Source of the DNA: Lysobacter sp. M2-1 | GTDB taxonomy: Bacteria; Pseudomonadota; Gammaproteobacteria; Xanthomonadales; Xanthomonadaceae | Assembly (NCBI RefSeq): GCF_022662495.1 | Contig: NZ_JAKPBU010000007.1 | Coordinates: 179,422-243,421, forward strand | Reading direction: 5' to 3' | DNA length: 64,000 bases | Part shown: positions 34,136-43,074 of the stretch, one piece after another | Layout of the letters: every line of letters begins with the position of its first letter | Position numbering within the stretch: the stretch's first letter is position 1 | Made by a program: the position numbers and the translations under genes | Notes under the pieces: generated by a model | What the model saw: only the letters and a program-made list of their open reading frames with translations | The model's database searches: none | Told to the model about the DNA's origin: nothing

Positions 34136-35098
34136 ATGAAACTTGGCGTTTTCACCCCGCTGTTCGCGAAGCTGAGCCTGGACGAAGTGCTGGCCAAGGT
34201 TCGCGACGCCGGCCTGGACGCGGTCGAGCTTGGTACCGGCGCGTTCCCGGGCTCGGATCACGTCGACGTCGACGGCCTGCTCGCTTCGCAGGACAAGGCG
34301 CGCGAGTTCCGCAGCAAGGTCGCCGACCATGGCCTGATCGTCAGCGCGCTGTCCTGCCACGGCAATCCGCTGCATCCCAACAAGGAGGCCGCGCGTCGCG
34401 ACGACGAAATCTTCCGCAAGACCGTGCGCCTGGCCGAGCGGCTGGAGGTCCCTGTGGTGGTGACCTTCTCCGGCTGCCCCGGCGATTCTGACCAGTCCAG
34501 GATACCCAACTGGATCACCTCTCCCTGGCCACCGGAGATGCTCGAAACGCTGGAATGGCAGTGGAACGAGAAGGCCATTCCCTACTGGAAGGAAGCCACG
34601 AACTTCTCCCGCGAGCACGGCGTGCGCGTGGCGCTGGAGGCGCACCCCAACTTCATCGTGCACAACGTGGAGACCATGCTGCGCCTGCGCGAGGCCGCGG
34701 GCGACCATCTGGGCATCAATCTCGACCCCAGCCATCATTTCTGGCGCGGGGTCGACATTCCGCAGGCGATCCGCGCGCTGGGCCCGGCGCTGTTCTATTT
34801 CCATGCCAAGGACGTCAGCGTCGACCGCCGCAACGTCGCGGTCAACGGCGTGATCGACGGCAAGTCCTACCGCGAAATGGCCGACCGCGCCTGGCGCTTC
34901 CGCTCGGTGGGCCACGGCCACGACCTGCTGGTGTGGAAAGAGATCATGGAGGCGCTGCGCATGGCCGGATACGACTACGTGGTCAGCCTGGAACACGAGG
35001 ATGCGCTGATGTCGGTGGAACAGGGTTTCCAGACCGCCATCGCCACGCTCAAGCAGGCACTGCTGCGCGAACCGCCAGACGAGCCGTGGTGGACCTAG
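34136..35098 (+). CDS. Xylose isomerase-like TIM-barrel epimerase/isomerase
   Basis: A 320-residue cytoplasmic protein of the AP-endonuclease-2/xylose isomerase TIM-barrel superfamily. Metal-ligand candidates are in VALEAHPNFIVHN (Glu), INLDPSHHFWRG (Asp, His), YFHAKDVSVDRRN and VVSLEHEDALMS (Glu). These proteins epimerise or isomerise keto sugars or cyclitols. A GAGGAG site precedes the ATG. The short distance to the Gfo/Idh gene supports a joint pathway. A GTGGGAGCGGC repeat separates it from the next gene. Confidence 0.88.
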   Translation: MKLGVFTPLFAKLSLDEVLAKVRDAGLDAVELGTGAFPGSDHVDVDGLLASQDKAREFRSKVADHGLIVSALSCHGNPLHPNKEAARRDDEIFRKTVRLAERLEVPVVVTFSGCPGDSDQSRIPNWITSPWPPEMLETLEWQWNEKAIPYWKEATNFSREHGVRVALEAHPNFIVHNVETMLRLREAAGDHLGINLDPSHHFWRGVDIPQAIRALGPALFYFHAKDVSVDRRNVAVNGVIDGKSYREMADRAWRFRSVGHGHDLLVWKEIMEALRMAGYDYVVSLEHEDALMSVEQGFQTAIATLKQALLREPPDEPWWT

Positions 35099-35106
35099 CG
35101 GTGCCC

Positions 35107-35220
35107 GTGACAGCGACTTCGGCTGCGACCGCCCGTGGGAGCGGCCTTGGCCGCGAACGCTGGTCGTATTGATCGTCGAAGGCGTCAAAGCCATCGCGAG
35201 CAGCTCGCTCCCACGGCGGC
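35107..35220. repeat. REP-like inverted repeat, GTGGGAGCGGC family
   Basis: The left arm GTGGGAGCGGCCTTGGCCGC (near 35135) is mirrored by GCGAGCAGCTCGCTCCCAC (near 35197-35215), with an outer CAGCGACTTCGGCTGCGACC hairpin at 35111-35130. It fills the gap between the two TIM-barrel genes, inside an apparent operon. Confidence 0.75.
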
Positions 35221-35254
35221 TCGCAACACCCCAATCGATTCGCAGGAGTTCCGG

Positions 35255-36202
35255 ATGCAGCGTCGTCGCTTCCTTCAATCCCTGGCCGCGTTCACCGTCG
35301 CCTCGGCCGCGCCGCTGGCGCCTGTCTTCGCACAGTCGCAGGCTGAAAGCCCGGCGCCGGCGACCGCCAGCAAGTTCCGGCTCAAGTTCGCGCCCCATAT
35401 CGGCATGTTCGAGGCCTCCGCCGGCAAGGACCCTGTCGACCAGGTCCGCTTCATGGCCGACCAGGGCTTCACGGCGTTCGAAGACAACGGGCTGATGGAC
35501 CGGTCCGTGGCGGTGCAGGAAGGCATTGGCAAGGTCCTGCGCGAGAACGGCATGACCATGGGCGTGTTCGTGATCGATGCCGGCGACAACTGGAAGGTGT
35601 CCTACGCCACCGGCGCGAAAGAGTTCGCCGACCGCTTCGTGCGGCGTTGCCGCGAGGCGCTGGATGTCGCACGCCGGGTCGACGCGAAGTGGATGACGAT
35701 CGTGCCCGGCTTCTTCGAGACCAAGCTGCCGCTGGGCGTGCAGACCGGGCACGTGATCGATGCGATTCGTGCCGGCGCCGAAGTATTCGAACCGCACGGG
35801 CTGGTGATGGTGATGGAGCCGCTCAGCGACACGCCGGAACTGTTTTTGCGCACTTCCGCGCAGTCCTACGAGATCGCGCGTGCGGTGAACAGCCCCGCTT
35901 GCAAGATCCTCTACGACATCTATCACATGCAGCGCAACGAAGGAAACCTGATCGCGCACATCGACCTGTCCTGGGACGAGATCGCCTATTTCCAGATCGG
36001 CGACGTACCCGGCCGCAACGAACCGGGCACCGGCGAGATCAACTACCGCAACGTGCTTGCGCACGTGCACGGACGCATGCGCAAGGAAGGCCGCGACTTC
36101 GTCTTCGGCATGGAGCACGGAAATTCGCAGCCGGGCGTCAACGGCGAGCAGCGCGTGATCCAGGCCTATCGCGAAGTCGACGTGGGGGCCGGTACCGCCT
36201 AG
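35255..36202 (+). CDS. Tat-exported hydroxypyruvate isomerase-like TIM-barrel protein
   Basis: A 315-residue protein with a leader MQRRRFLQSLAAFTVASAA resembling a twin-arginine signal and a cleavage region at VFAQSQA. The mature part is a xylose isomerase-like barrel similar to hydroxypyruvate isomerase: FAPHIGMFEASAGKDPVDQV, TIVPGFFETKLPLG, LVMVMEPLS, ILYDIYHMQRNEGNL, YFQIGDVPGRNEPGTGEINY and FVFGMEHGNSQPG. Metal ligands are likely Glu in VMEPL, Asp/His in YDIYH and the last Glu. An AGGAG site precedes the ATG. It ends the putative 3-keto-sugar block. Confidence 0.87.
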   Translation: MQRRRFLQSLAAFTVASAAPLAPVFAQSQAESPAPATASKFRLKFAPHIGMFEASAGKDPVDQVRFMADQGFTAFEDNGLMDRSVAVQEGIGKVLRENGMTMGVFVIDAGDNWKVSYATGAKEFADRFVRRCREALDVARRVDAKWMTIVPGFFETKLPLGVQTGHVIDAIRAGAEVFEPHGLVMVMEPLSDTPELFLRTSAQSYEIARAVNSPACKILYDIYHMQRNEGNLIAHIDLSWDEIAYFQIGDVPGRNEPGTGEINYRNVLAHVHGRMRKEGRDFVFGMEHGNSQPGVNGEQRVIQAYREVDVGAGTA

Positions 36203-36351
36203 GGGCGTACACGCGGCCGGCGCGTTTGCAGATCCCGGGCCTGCGGGCTTGCCAGCGGTACGGCAGGGAGCGCGCACCGACCGGTTGATCGCGCTCGACC
36301 GCCAGCGCCGCGACACACGAAATTCGCGCGCGCCTGCCGCACAATGCATCG

Positions 36352-38235
36352 ATGCCCAGCCCGTTCCCCGACCCGGCCGCCGCGTCCAACCCCAGGCGGC
36401 AGAATCCCAGTCTGAGGGAACGGGTCAGCGCGCTGAAGAACCTGCCGCCGTTCCTGCGCGAGATCTGGGCGACCAGCAAACCGCTGACCACCGCCAGCAT
36501 GGGCCTGCGCCTGGTGCGCGCGCTGCTTCCGATCGTGACCCTGTACGTGGGCAAGCTGATCATCGACGAGGCGGTGCGCCTGGTCGGGGCCGGCGTGCGT
36601 TTCGATTCGCTGCAGGCGGCATGGGAGGGCGGACAGCTCAGCCATCTGCTCGCCCTGCTGCTGGCCGAATTCGCCCTGGCGATCGTTTCCGATCTGCTCG
36701 GGCGGCTGGTGAGCTACGCCGACTCGGTGCTGTCGGAGCTGTTCACCAACGCCACCAGCATCCGGCTGATGGAGCATGCGGCCACGCTCGACCTGGAAGA
36801 TTTCGAGGATCCGGACCTGCAGGACAAGCTCGACCGGGCGCGCCGGCAGACGATGGGCCGGATGAACCTGATGAGCCAGCTGTTCGGACAGGCCCAGGAC
36901 GCGATAACGGTGGCGGGCTTCGCCGCGGGACTGCTCATCTATGCGCCGTGGCTGATCGTACTGCTGGCGGTCGCATTGATCCCCGCCTTCATCGGCGAGT
37001 CGCATTTCAATGCGATGAATTATTCGCTCAACTTCCAGTGGACGCCCGAACGCCGGCAGCTGGAATACATCCGCCAGATGGGCGCGAGCGTGGAGACGGC
37101 CAAAGAGGTCAAGATTTTCAACCTCAACCGTTTTTTCATCACTCGCTTCCGCGAACTCTCGGCCAAGTTCTTCGCCGCCAATCGCGCCCTTGCCCGCCGG
37201 CGCGCGTTCTGGGGCACGCTGCTTGCGGCGTTGGGGACACTGGGTTACTACATCGCCTACGCCTACATCGCCTGGCGCACGGTCAGAGGCGACTTCACCA
37301 TCGGCGATCTGACCTTCCTCGCCGGCAGCTTCCGGCGCCTCCGACAACTGCTGGAGAGCCTGCTGATCGGCTTTTCGCAGGTAGCCGGCCAGGCGTTGTA
37401 CCTGGACGATCTGTACTCGTTCTTCGAGATCGAGCCGGAGATCCGCAGCCGGCCCGGCGCGCTGCCGGTGCCGCGGCCGATCGCACAGGGCTTCGTGTTC
37501 GAAAACGTCGGTTTTCGCTATCCCGACGCCGACAAATGGGCGCTGCGCGGCCTGGACTTCCAATTGAACGTTGGCGAAGTACTGGCCCTGGTGGGCGAGA
37601 ACGGTGCCGGCAAGACCACGCTGGTGAAACTGCTGGCGCGGCTGTACGACCCGGACGAAGGGCGGATCCTGCTTGATGGACGCGACCTGGGCGACTACGA
37701 CCTGGAGGACCTGCGCGCCAACATCGGCGTGATCTTCCAGGACTTCGTGCGCTATCACCTGACCGCGGGCGAGAACATCGGCGTGGGCCAGGTGGAAGAC
37801 ATGTACAACCGCGAGCGCATCCGCGACGCCGCGCATCGGGCGATGGCGGACGAGGTGATCGACGGGCTCCCCAACGGCTACGACCAGCTGATCGGGCGCC
37901 GCTTCAAGACCGGCGTGGACCTGTCCGGCGGCCAGTGGCAAAAGATCGCCATCGCCCGCGCCTACATGCGCGATGCGCAGGTGATGATCCTGGATGAGCC
38001 GACCGCGGCGCTCGACGCACGCGCGGAGTACGAGGTGTTCAAGCGGTTCAAGGAACTCTCGGAAGGGCGCACCGCGGTGCTGATCTCGCACCGGTTCTCC
38101 AGCGTGCGGATGGCCGACCGGATCCTGGTGCTGGCCGAAGGCAGGCTCGAGGCGTCTGGCACGCATGCACAGCTGCTGGCGCAGGGCGGGCGCTATGCGG
38201 AGCTATTCGAGCTGCAGGCAGCAGGTTACCGGTAG
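36352..38235 (+). CDS. ABC transporter, fused permease and ATPase (exporter type)
   Basis: A 627-residue half-transporter: six-helix membrane domain over about residues 45-340 and an ATPase domain from about 375. Walker A GENGAGKTT is at 414-422, the signature LSGGQWQ at 524-530, Walker B MILDEP near 545-550 and the switch His in LISHRF. An unusual hydrophilic N-terminal extension of about 30 residues precedes the first helix. The substrate is unknown; the domain resembles MsbA/HlyB-like exporters lacking accessory domains. Convergent DUF488 gene follows 23 bases later. Confidence 0.9.
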   Translation: MPSPFPDPAAASNPRRQNPSLRERVSALKNLPPFLREIWATSKPLTTASMGLRLVRALLPIVTLYVGKLIIDEAVRLVGAGVRFDSLQAAWEGGQLSHLLALLLAEFALAIVSDLLGRLVSYADSVLSELFTNATSIRLMEHAATLDLEDFEDPDLQDKLDRARRQTMGRMNLMSQLFGQAQDAITVAGFAAGLLIYAPWLIVLLAVALIPAFIGESHFNAMNYSLNFQWTPERRQLEYIRQMGASVETAKEVKIFNLNRFFITRFRELSAKFFAANRALARRRAFWGTLLAALGTLGYYIAYAYIAWRTVRGDFTIGDLTFLAGSFRRLRQLLESLLIGFSQVAGQALYLDDLYSFFEIEPEIRSRPGALPVPRPIAQGFVFENVGFRYPDADKWALRGLDFQLNVGEVLALVGENGAGKTTLVKLLARLYDPDEGRILLDGRDLGDYDLEDLRANIGVIFQDFVRYHLTAGENIGVGQVEDMYNRERIRDAAHRAMADEVIDGLPNGYDQLIGRRFKTGVDLSGGQWQKIAIARAYMRDAQVMILDEPTAALDARAEYEVFKRFKELSEGRTAVLISHRFSSVRMADRILVLAEGRLEASGTHAQLLAQGGRYAELFELQAAGYR

Positions 38236-38258
38236 CGCGCCTACCAACGCGACCGCGG

Positions 38259-38822
38259 TCATCGAGGCCCGGGGGGTTCGAACAGCTCGGGTTGCAGCGC
38301 CGACGTCGCGGCGTAATCCAGCCGGCCCGCGTCGTCGATATGCGCCGCCGAGGTGAACGGGTGTTCCTCGCTGCGTCCCAGCGCCGAGAGATGGATCACG
38401 TGCCAGCCATGGGCCTTGAGATCGTCCGAGATCAGGGCGCGGTGGCAGCGCCACCAGACCGCTTCGGCGCACGTGACCGCGGTGCGCTGGGCCGTCGCCA
38501 TGGCCATCAGGCGATCGCGCGCGGCGGCGTATTGCGGCGTCTGCATGTAATCGGCGTAGCCGCGGAAGGCCGCGCTGCGCCAGGCGGTATTGGCCGAATC
38601 CGGCCGCGGGCGTCGCCGCCCGCCGAGCTCCGGCATCGACAGGTATTCGATACCCAGCGCGGGCAACGCCTGCGCCATTGCCTCCCCGGAATATTGCGGA
38701 TGCCGACGCGAGCCGGGGAACCGGCGCACGTCGGCCACCGCGGTGATTTCGGCCTCGCGCAGCATGGCGACGAAGGCGTCCCACGGACGTATCGAGTGGC
38801 CGATGGTCCACAGCGTCGGCAT
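38259..38822 (-). CDS. DUF488 family protein
   Basis: A 187-residue protein of the DUF488 family. The start MPTLWTIGHSIRPWDAFVAML and the segments VADVRRFPGSRRHPQYS, LGGRRRP, FRGYADYMQTP and the Cys-containing TCAEAVWWRCHRALISD are the usual conserved blocks; the last (two Cys and His) could be a metal or nucleotide site. It is cytoplasmic and alone on its strand, between an ABC exporter and a small membrane protein. Function is not known to me. Confidence 0.85.
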   Translation of the reverse strand: MPTLWTIGHSIRPWDAFVAMLREAEITAVADVRRFPGSRRHPQYSGEAMAQALPALGIEYLSMPELGGRRRPRPDSANTAWRSAAFRGYADYMQTPQYAAARDRLMAMATAQRTAVTCAEAVWWRCHRALISDDLKAHGWHVIHLSALGRSEEHPFTSAAHIDDAGRLDYAATSALQPELFEPPGPR

Positions 38823-38917
38823 GCGGCGAGCATACGCCAGCCGCGCGGAGCGCCTGTCGACGCGGCTGTCACCGCGCGGTTGCTAGCTTTCCACAGTCCC
38901 CGCACGGAGGGCCGCCC

Positions 38918-39304
38918 ATGGATGTCTCGCCTACGGCAGGACTGCAGCTGCTGCAGACCGCAACGGTGCTGTTCGCGATCGGCGCCCTCGGCGGCGTCGC
39001 CATGGCGGCGATTCGCTTCGCTCGCAGCGCCAATCCCCCCGCGTGGCTCGCCATGCTGCACGGTCTGCTCGCCGCGGCGGGACTCACGCTCACCGGCTAT
39101 GCAGTCTTCGCCCACAATGCCGACGGCACCGCGCCGTCCGCGTTCGGCCTGCTGTGCATCGCGGCCGTCGGCGGCGCCGTCCTGAGCCTGCGTTACAAAT
39201 GGAACAGGATCCTGCTACCTGCCTGGCTGGTGCTCACCCATGCCCTGGCTGCGGTCGCCGGCTTTGTGTTGCTGGCCTACGGCGCCTTCTTCGCGACCAG
39301 CTGA
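38918..39304 (+). CDS. Small integral membrane protein of unknown function
   Basis: A 128-residue protein predicted by eye to have four membrane helices (about 11-30, 43-63, 75-92 and 102-124), joined by short loops. I do not recognise a family. The frame shows good codon bias and a CGGAGG ribosome site eight bases before the ATG. It lies 61 bases before the ferredoxin reductase gene on the same strand and may share its transcript. Confidence 0.72.
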   Translation: MDVSPTAGLQLLQTATVLFAIGALGGVAMAAIRFARSANPPAWLAMLHGLLAAAGLTLTGYAVFAHNADGTAPSAFGLLCIAAVGGAVLSLRYKWNRILLPAWLVLTHALAAVAGFVLLAYGAFFATS

Positions 39305-39365
39305 ATACGGCGCGCAGCGGGCTGTAAAATAGCCGCTCCGCGACCCCGCAACTCGGCCCTGCCGC

Positions 39366-40160
39366 ATGTCCTCGCCGTTCGGCACCGAAACGGTGCTCGA
39401 CGTCCGTCACTGGACGGACGACTATTTCAGCTTCACCACCACCCGCGACGACGGATTCCGCTTCGAGAACGGCCAGTTCGTGATGATCGGCCTGGAAGTC
39501 GATGGGCGCCCGCTGATGCGCGCGTACTCCATTGCCAGCGCCAACTGGGAAGAGCAGCTGGAATTCTTCAGTATCAAGGTCCCCAACGGGCCCCTCACCT
39601 CGCGCCTGCGCGATATCGTGCCGGGCGACGCGATCCTGATCGGGCGCAAGCCAACCGGCACATTGCGCATCGACGACCTGCTGCCGGGACGCAACCTGTA
39701 CCTGCTGGGCACCGGCACCGGGCTGGCGCCGTGGCTGGCGGTGATCAAGGATCCAAACACCTACGAGCGCTTCCAGCGTGTGGTGCTGTGCCACGGCGTG
39801 CGCAACGCACGGGACCTGGCGTATCGCGACTACATCGTCAACGAACTGCCACGACACGAGTTCCTGGGCGAGCAGATCGCGGCCAGTCTGCGTTACTACC
39901 CGGCGGTATCGCGCGAGCCCTTCCAGTTCGAAGGACGCGACCAGCGCGGGCGCCTGACCAGCCTGATGGAGAGCGGGCGGATGATGCAACAGCTCGGCAT
40001 CGAGCCGCTGGACCCGGCGCATGACCGCGCGATGGTTTGCGGCAGCCCGCAGATGCTGGCCGATTTTCGCGCCCTGCTCGATGCGCGTGGCTTCGCCGCC
40101 GCACCGCGAATCGGTGTGCCCGGGCAGTACGTGTTCGAGCGGGCATTCGTCGAGAAATAA
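39366..40160 (+). CDS. fpr: Ferredoxin-NADP+ reductase
   Basis: A 264-residue FAD enzyme of the bacterial subclass that moves electrons between NADPH and ferredoxin or flavodoxin. The FAD motif RAYSIAS is near residues 57-63, the NADPH region starts with YLLGTGTGLAPWLAVI, followed by LCHGVRNARDL and MVCGSPQML. The C terminus YVFERAFVEK, extended past the aromatic residue, fits the Azotobacter/E. coli Fpr type. A TAAAAT sequence at 39324-39329 is a possible -10. No partner ferredoxin gene is adjacent. Confidence 0.93.
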   Translation: MSSPFGTETVLDVRHWTDDYFSFTTTRDDGFRFENGQFVMIGLEVDGRPLMRAYSIASANWEEQLEFFSIKVPNGPLTSRLRDIVPGDAILIGRKPTGTLRIDDLLPGRNLYLLGTGTGLAPWLAVIKDPNTYERFQRVVLCHGVRNARDLAYRDYIVNELPRHEFLGEQIAASLRYYPAVSREPFQFEGRDQRGRLTSLMESGRMMQQLGIEPLDPAHDRAMVCGSPQMLADFRALLDARGFAAAPRIGVPGQYVFERAFVEK

Positions 40161-40172
40161 CCGCAGCCGCCG

Positions 40173-40550
40173 CTAGCTCTCGCCGTAGCGCAACCAGATC
40201 TCGGCCAGCGCCTCGTGCTCGAACACCTTGGCCTCGATTCCTGCCTCGCGGGCGAAGATCTCGCAGTATTCGATCGCCTGCAGTCCGGCCGGCTTGACGT
40301 GGGCGATGCGAAGGCGCTGCAGACCCTCGTCCTGCGAGGCGGTCACCAGCTGCAGCCAGTCGGCCTCGCCCAGGGGCTCGCCGCGCAGCTCATCGACCAG
40401 CAGCAGCAGCTTCGCGTCGCGCTCCCTGGCCTCGCGCGCGATCTCGCGCCAGTAGCCGATGGTCGCTTCCAGGCTGGAGACGCCGGTGACGTGGGCGTGC
40501 AGGACGCCCTCGCGCAACGCGAAAACGATGGCGTACTCCGCAGCGTCCAT
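40173..40550 (-). CDS. Hypothetical protein, SpoIIAA/STAS-like
   Basis: A 125-residue cytoplasmic protein. Alternating strand and helix patterns (YAIVFALREGVLHAHVTG, KLLLLVDEL, LRIAHVKPAGLQAIEYCEIFAREAGIEAKVFEHEALAEIWL) suggest a SpoIIAA/STAS-like alpha-beta fold, but I cannot name the family. The ATG at 40550 was preferred; a GTG two codons upstream starts just past the peroxidase stop. It is the third gene of a minus-strand run with the amidohydrolase and glutathione peroxidase. Confidence 0.65.
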   Translation of the reverse strand: MDAAEYAIVFALREGVLHAHVTGVSSLEATIGYWREIAREARERDAKLLLLVDELRGEPLGEADWLQLVTASQDEGLQRLRIAHVKPAGLQAIEYCEIFAREAGIEAKVFEHEALAEIWLRYGES

Positions 40551-40559
40551 GTCCACACC

Positions 40560-41042
40560 TCAACCCAGGGCAGCCTCGATGTCCTTGGCCAGCGATTCGG
40601 GGGTATCGGTCGGCGCGTAGCGTTTGACCACCCGTCCATCGCGGCCGACCAGGAACTTGGTGAAGTTCCACTTGATCGCGTCGATGCCGAGGAAGCCGCC
40701 CTTCTCGTCCTTCAGCCACTTCCATAGCGGGTGTGCGCCGGCGCCGTTCACCTCGACCTTGCCGAACATGGGGAAATCCACGTCGTAGGTCAGCGAGCAG
40801 AAATTCCTGATCTCGGCCTCGTCGCCGGGTTCCTGGTGCCCGAACTGGTCGCACGGGAAACCCATCACCACCAGGCCGCGATCCCGATACTGCTGCCAGA
40901 GCTTCTCCAGCCCGGCGTACTGGGGGGTGAAGCCGCACTTGGACGCCACGTTGACGATCAGCAGCACCTTGCCGCTGTAGTCGGCCAGCGCAGTGTCGTG
41001 GCCGTCGATGTCGGTGGCGCTGAAATCGTAGGCGGTGGTCAC
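40560..41042 (-). CDS. Glutathione peroxidase-family thiol peroxidase
   Basis: A 160-residue peroxidase with Cys in place of Sec at position 36 (NVASKCGFTPQY). The other members of the catalytic tetrad are in FPCDQFGHQEPG (Gln70) and IKWNFTKFLV (Trp and Asn). The C-terminal VKRYAPTDTPESL is typical. It reduces hydrogen or lipid peroxides with glutathione or thioredoxin. A second cysteine in IRNFCSLTYDV could be the resolving residue, which would favour thioredoxin. It starts with GTG one base after the amidohydrolase stop. Confidence 0.93.
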   Translation of the reverse strand: MTTAYDFSATDIDGHDTALADYSGKVLLIVNVASKCGFTPQYAGLEKLWQQYRDRGLVVMGFPCDQFGHQEPGDEAEIRNFCSLTYDVDFPMFGKVEVNGAGAHPLWKWLKDEKGGFLGIDAIKWNFTKFLVGRDGRVVKRYAPTDTPESLAKDIEAALG

Positions 41043-41043
41043 C

Positions 41044-43074
41044 TCACCGGCTCCCTTGCAGCCGCACCGGCTCGGCGAACGGCTTGATGCCGAGCTCAGT
41101 ATGGATTTCAGACGGGTAGTACACCGTCTCGCCCTTGATCACCGTCGTCACCTTGCGGATGTCGGCGATGTCGCTGGTGGGATCGCCATCGACCAGGATC
41201 AGGTCGGCGCGCTTGCCCGGCGCGATGCTGCCCAGCTCTTCCAGCACCTCCGAATATTTCGCTCCGTTCCAGGTAGCGACCTGCAGCGCCTGGGCCGGGG
41301 TCAGCCCCGCCTTCACGTACAGCGCCAGCTCGTGCTGCAAGGTGAACCCAGGCACCTCGTCGGTGCCCGCGACCACCGGCACGCCGGCCTTGTAAGCGCG
41401 GCCGACGAACTCGACCATCTTGTCGAAGGACTTCTGGTAGCGCACGCCGGTCGCCTCGTCCGGGATGTCCATTTCCGCGGCACGCCGGCTGCGCTGCACG
41501 TCCGGCGGGATGTGATCGGGTACGTCGGCGAAGATCGGCGACAGTTCGCCGTTGCGCTGATGCAGGAACTCGAACGTCGCCAGGGTGGGATCGATCACGA
41601 TCTGCTTCTGCGCAAGCGTCGTGATGAAGTCCTGCACCGGCTTGGAGTCGAGGTCGAGGTCGGCTACTCCCTTCGCCGGCAGGTAGAAACGCTCCAGCGT
41701 GCGGGTGTCGGTGTCCGGCTTGACCAGGAAGTTCAGCATCAGCTGGTTGATGTGCTGGACCTCGTCGTAGCCGGCATCGAGCGCATCCTGGGCGCGCAGG
41801 AACACCGGGACGTGCCCGCTCACGCGCAGCCCTTTCCCGTGGGCGTAGGCCACCGTGTCCTTGAGGATGTCCTTGGGAAACGAGTTGTAGATCTTGATCT
41901 GCGGATACTTGTTGGCCGCATACCAGTCCACCGCCTTCTTCGCCTCGTCCAGGTTGCTGACGACGAAGCCGTTACGCGCGGACTGCTTGCTCTCGCCCTC
42001 GATGAAGCCGGCCGCCACGATCCGTGGCATCAGCAGGGTGCCGTCGCGCTCCTCGGCCATGACCTGCTGCAGGGTCTTGTTGTCGTTGCCCATGTCGCGC
42101 ACCGAGGTGACGCCGGAGGCGAGCTGCAGCCCGCCGCTCCAGCGGTCCATGTGCGTGTGCATGTCGAACAGGCCGGGCAGCAGCACCCGGCCGCCGGCAT
42201 CGATGACGTGGTCGGCAGTGCCCTGCCCGCTCGTGGCGGCAACAGACACGATGCGGCCGTCGCGGATCAGCACGTCCGACGCGGCGCCCAGGGTGGCTTT
42301 TTCGCTGTCGAACACGCGCGCGTTGCGGATCAGGGTGCTGCCTTTGATCGGATGCGCCAGGCGCTGTTGCAGGTCGACCAGGGCCTTGCTCTCGGCGGTC
42401 TTCTGGGTCGCCTCAAGCGCATCGGCATTGGCCTGCCAGCCCTCTTCGATCAGCTGCAGGAATCCGGGAAAGATGAAGGCGAACAGGCGCGGCTTGGCAT
42501 CCGCGGTCGCCCAGACGAACTGCGGCGTGAAACCCACGCCAGTGATCGCCAGCAGCTGCACCTGGCGCTTGTCGTTGCCGTTGATCACCTCGGCTTCGCC
42601 GACCTTGCGCATGGTCAGGGTCCCGCTCGGGATCAGCGGCAGCTTGCCGTCGGCGCGCGCAGCCAGCGCAGCGATCGCGACCGATCCGGACTGCGGCGTG
42701 CCGCCGAGCGGCGAGTACTGCGCCCCCGCCGCGATCTCCTGCTCGCCTTCGTCCGAGGTGGATTTCCAGACCGCCTTGCCGCCTTCGAGCCGGAAGGTTT
42801 CGTCGATCTTCGCGCCGAACGTGCTCGCGCCGGTAACCTGATAGGTCCGGTAGGTGCCGTCCGGATTGAGTGTGTAGGTTTCCTTCAGCTCCGGACCGCG
42901 CCCGTTGTCCTTGAAGATGAAATCGACGCGAGTGGTGCCGTCGTCGCCATGGACCACGGTCTGCTGACCGGCCTGTTTGCCGCCGTCGACCAGTGCCACG
43001 TACTTGAGGGTTTCCGCCGACCAGGCCGGGGCGCTCAGCGCCAGTGCCAGCAACGCGATGCCACAACGCTTCAT
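41044..43074 (-). CDS. Secreted metal-dependent amidohydrolase
   Basis: A 676-residue protein: Sec signal peptide (MKRCGIALLALALSAPAWSA), an N-terminal beta-rich region of about 210 residues with no recognised family (YVALVDGGKQAGQQTVVHGD), then an imidazolonepropionase-like amidohydrolase domain. Metal ligands are seen in LPGLFDMHTHMDRW, the Lys of PQIKIYNSF, HVP in VSGHVPVF, VQHINQL and the Asp of VVAGTDEVP. Substrates in this subfamily range from dipeptides to cyclic amides; none is implied. A perfect inverted repeat lies 26 bases upstream of the ATG. Confidence 0.85.
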   Translation of the reverse strand: MKRCGIALLALALSAPAWSAETLKYVALVDGGKQAGQQTVVHGDDGTTRVDFIFKDNGRGPELKETYTLNPDGTYRTYQVTGASTFGAKIDETFRLEGGKAVWKSTSDEGEQEIAAGAQYSPLGGTPQSGSVAIAALAARADGKLPLIPSGTLTMRKVGEAEVINGNDKRQVQLLAITGVGFTPQFVWATADAKPRLFAFIFPGFLQLIEEGWQANADALEATQKTAESKALVDLQQRLAHPIKGSTLIRNARVFDSEKATLGAASDVLIRDGRIVSVAATSGQGTADHVIDAGGRVLLPGLFDMHTHMDRWSGGLQLASGVTSVRDMGNDNKTLQQVMAEERDGTLLMPRIVAAGFIEGESKQSARNGFVVSNLDEAKKAVDWYAANKYPQIKIYNSFPKDILKDTVAYAHGKGLRVSGHVPVFLRAQDALDAGYDEVQHINQLMLNFLVKPDTDTRTLERFYLPAKGVADLDLDSKPVQDFITTLAQKQIVIDPTLATFEFLHQRNGELSPIFADVPDHIPPDVQRSRRAAEMDIPDEATGVRYQKSFDKMVEFVGRAYKAGVPVVAGTDEVPGFTLQHELALYVKAGLTPAQALQVATWNGAKYSEVLEELGSIAPGKRADLILVDGDPTSDIADIRKVTTVIKGETVYYPSEIHTELGIKPFAEPVRLQGSR

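Noticed and set aside
33863..36349. 828-codon minus-strand open frame
   Set aside because: Antisense of the oxidoreductase and TIM-barrel genes, which have clear motifs and ribosome sites.
36199..38166. 655-codon minus-strand open frame
   Set aside because: Antisense of the ABC exporter with its Walker and signature motifs.
38259..38300. GGGGGTTCGAACAG resembling a tRNA T-loop
   Set aside because: It lies in the DUF488 coding end and no acceptor, D or anticodon stem can be built around it.
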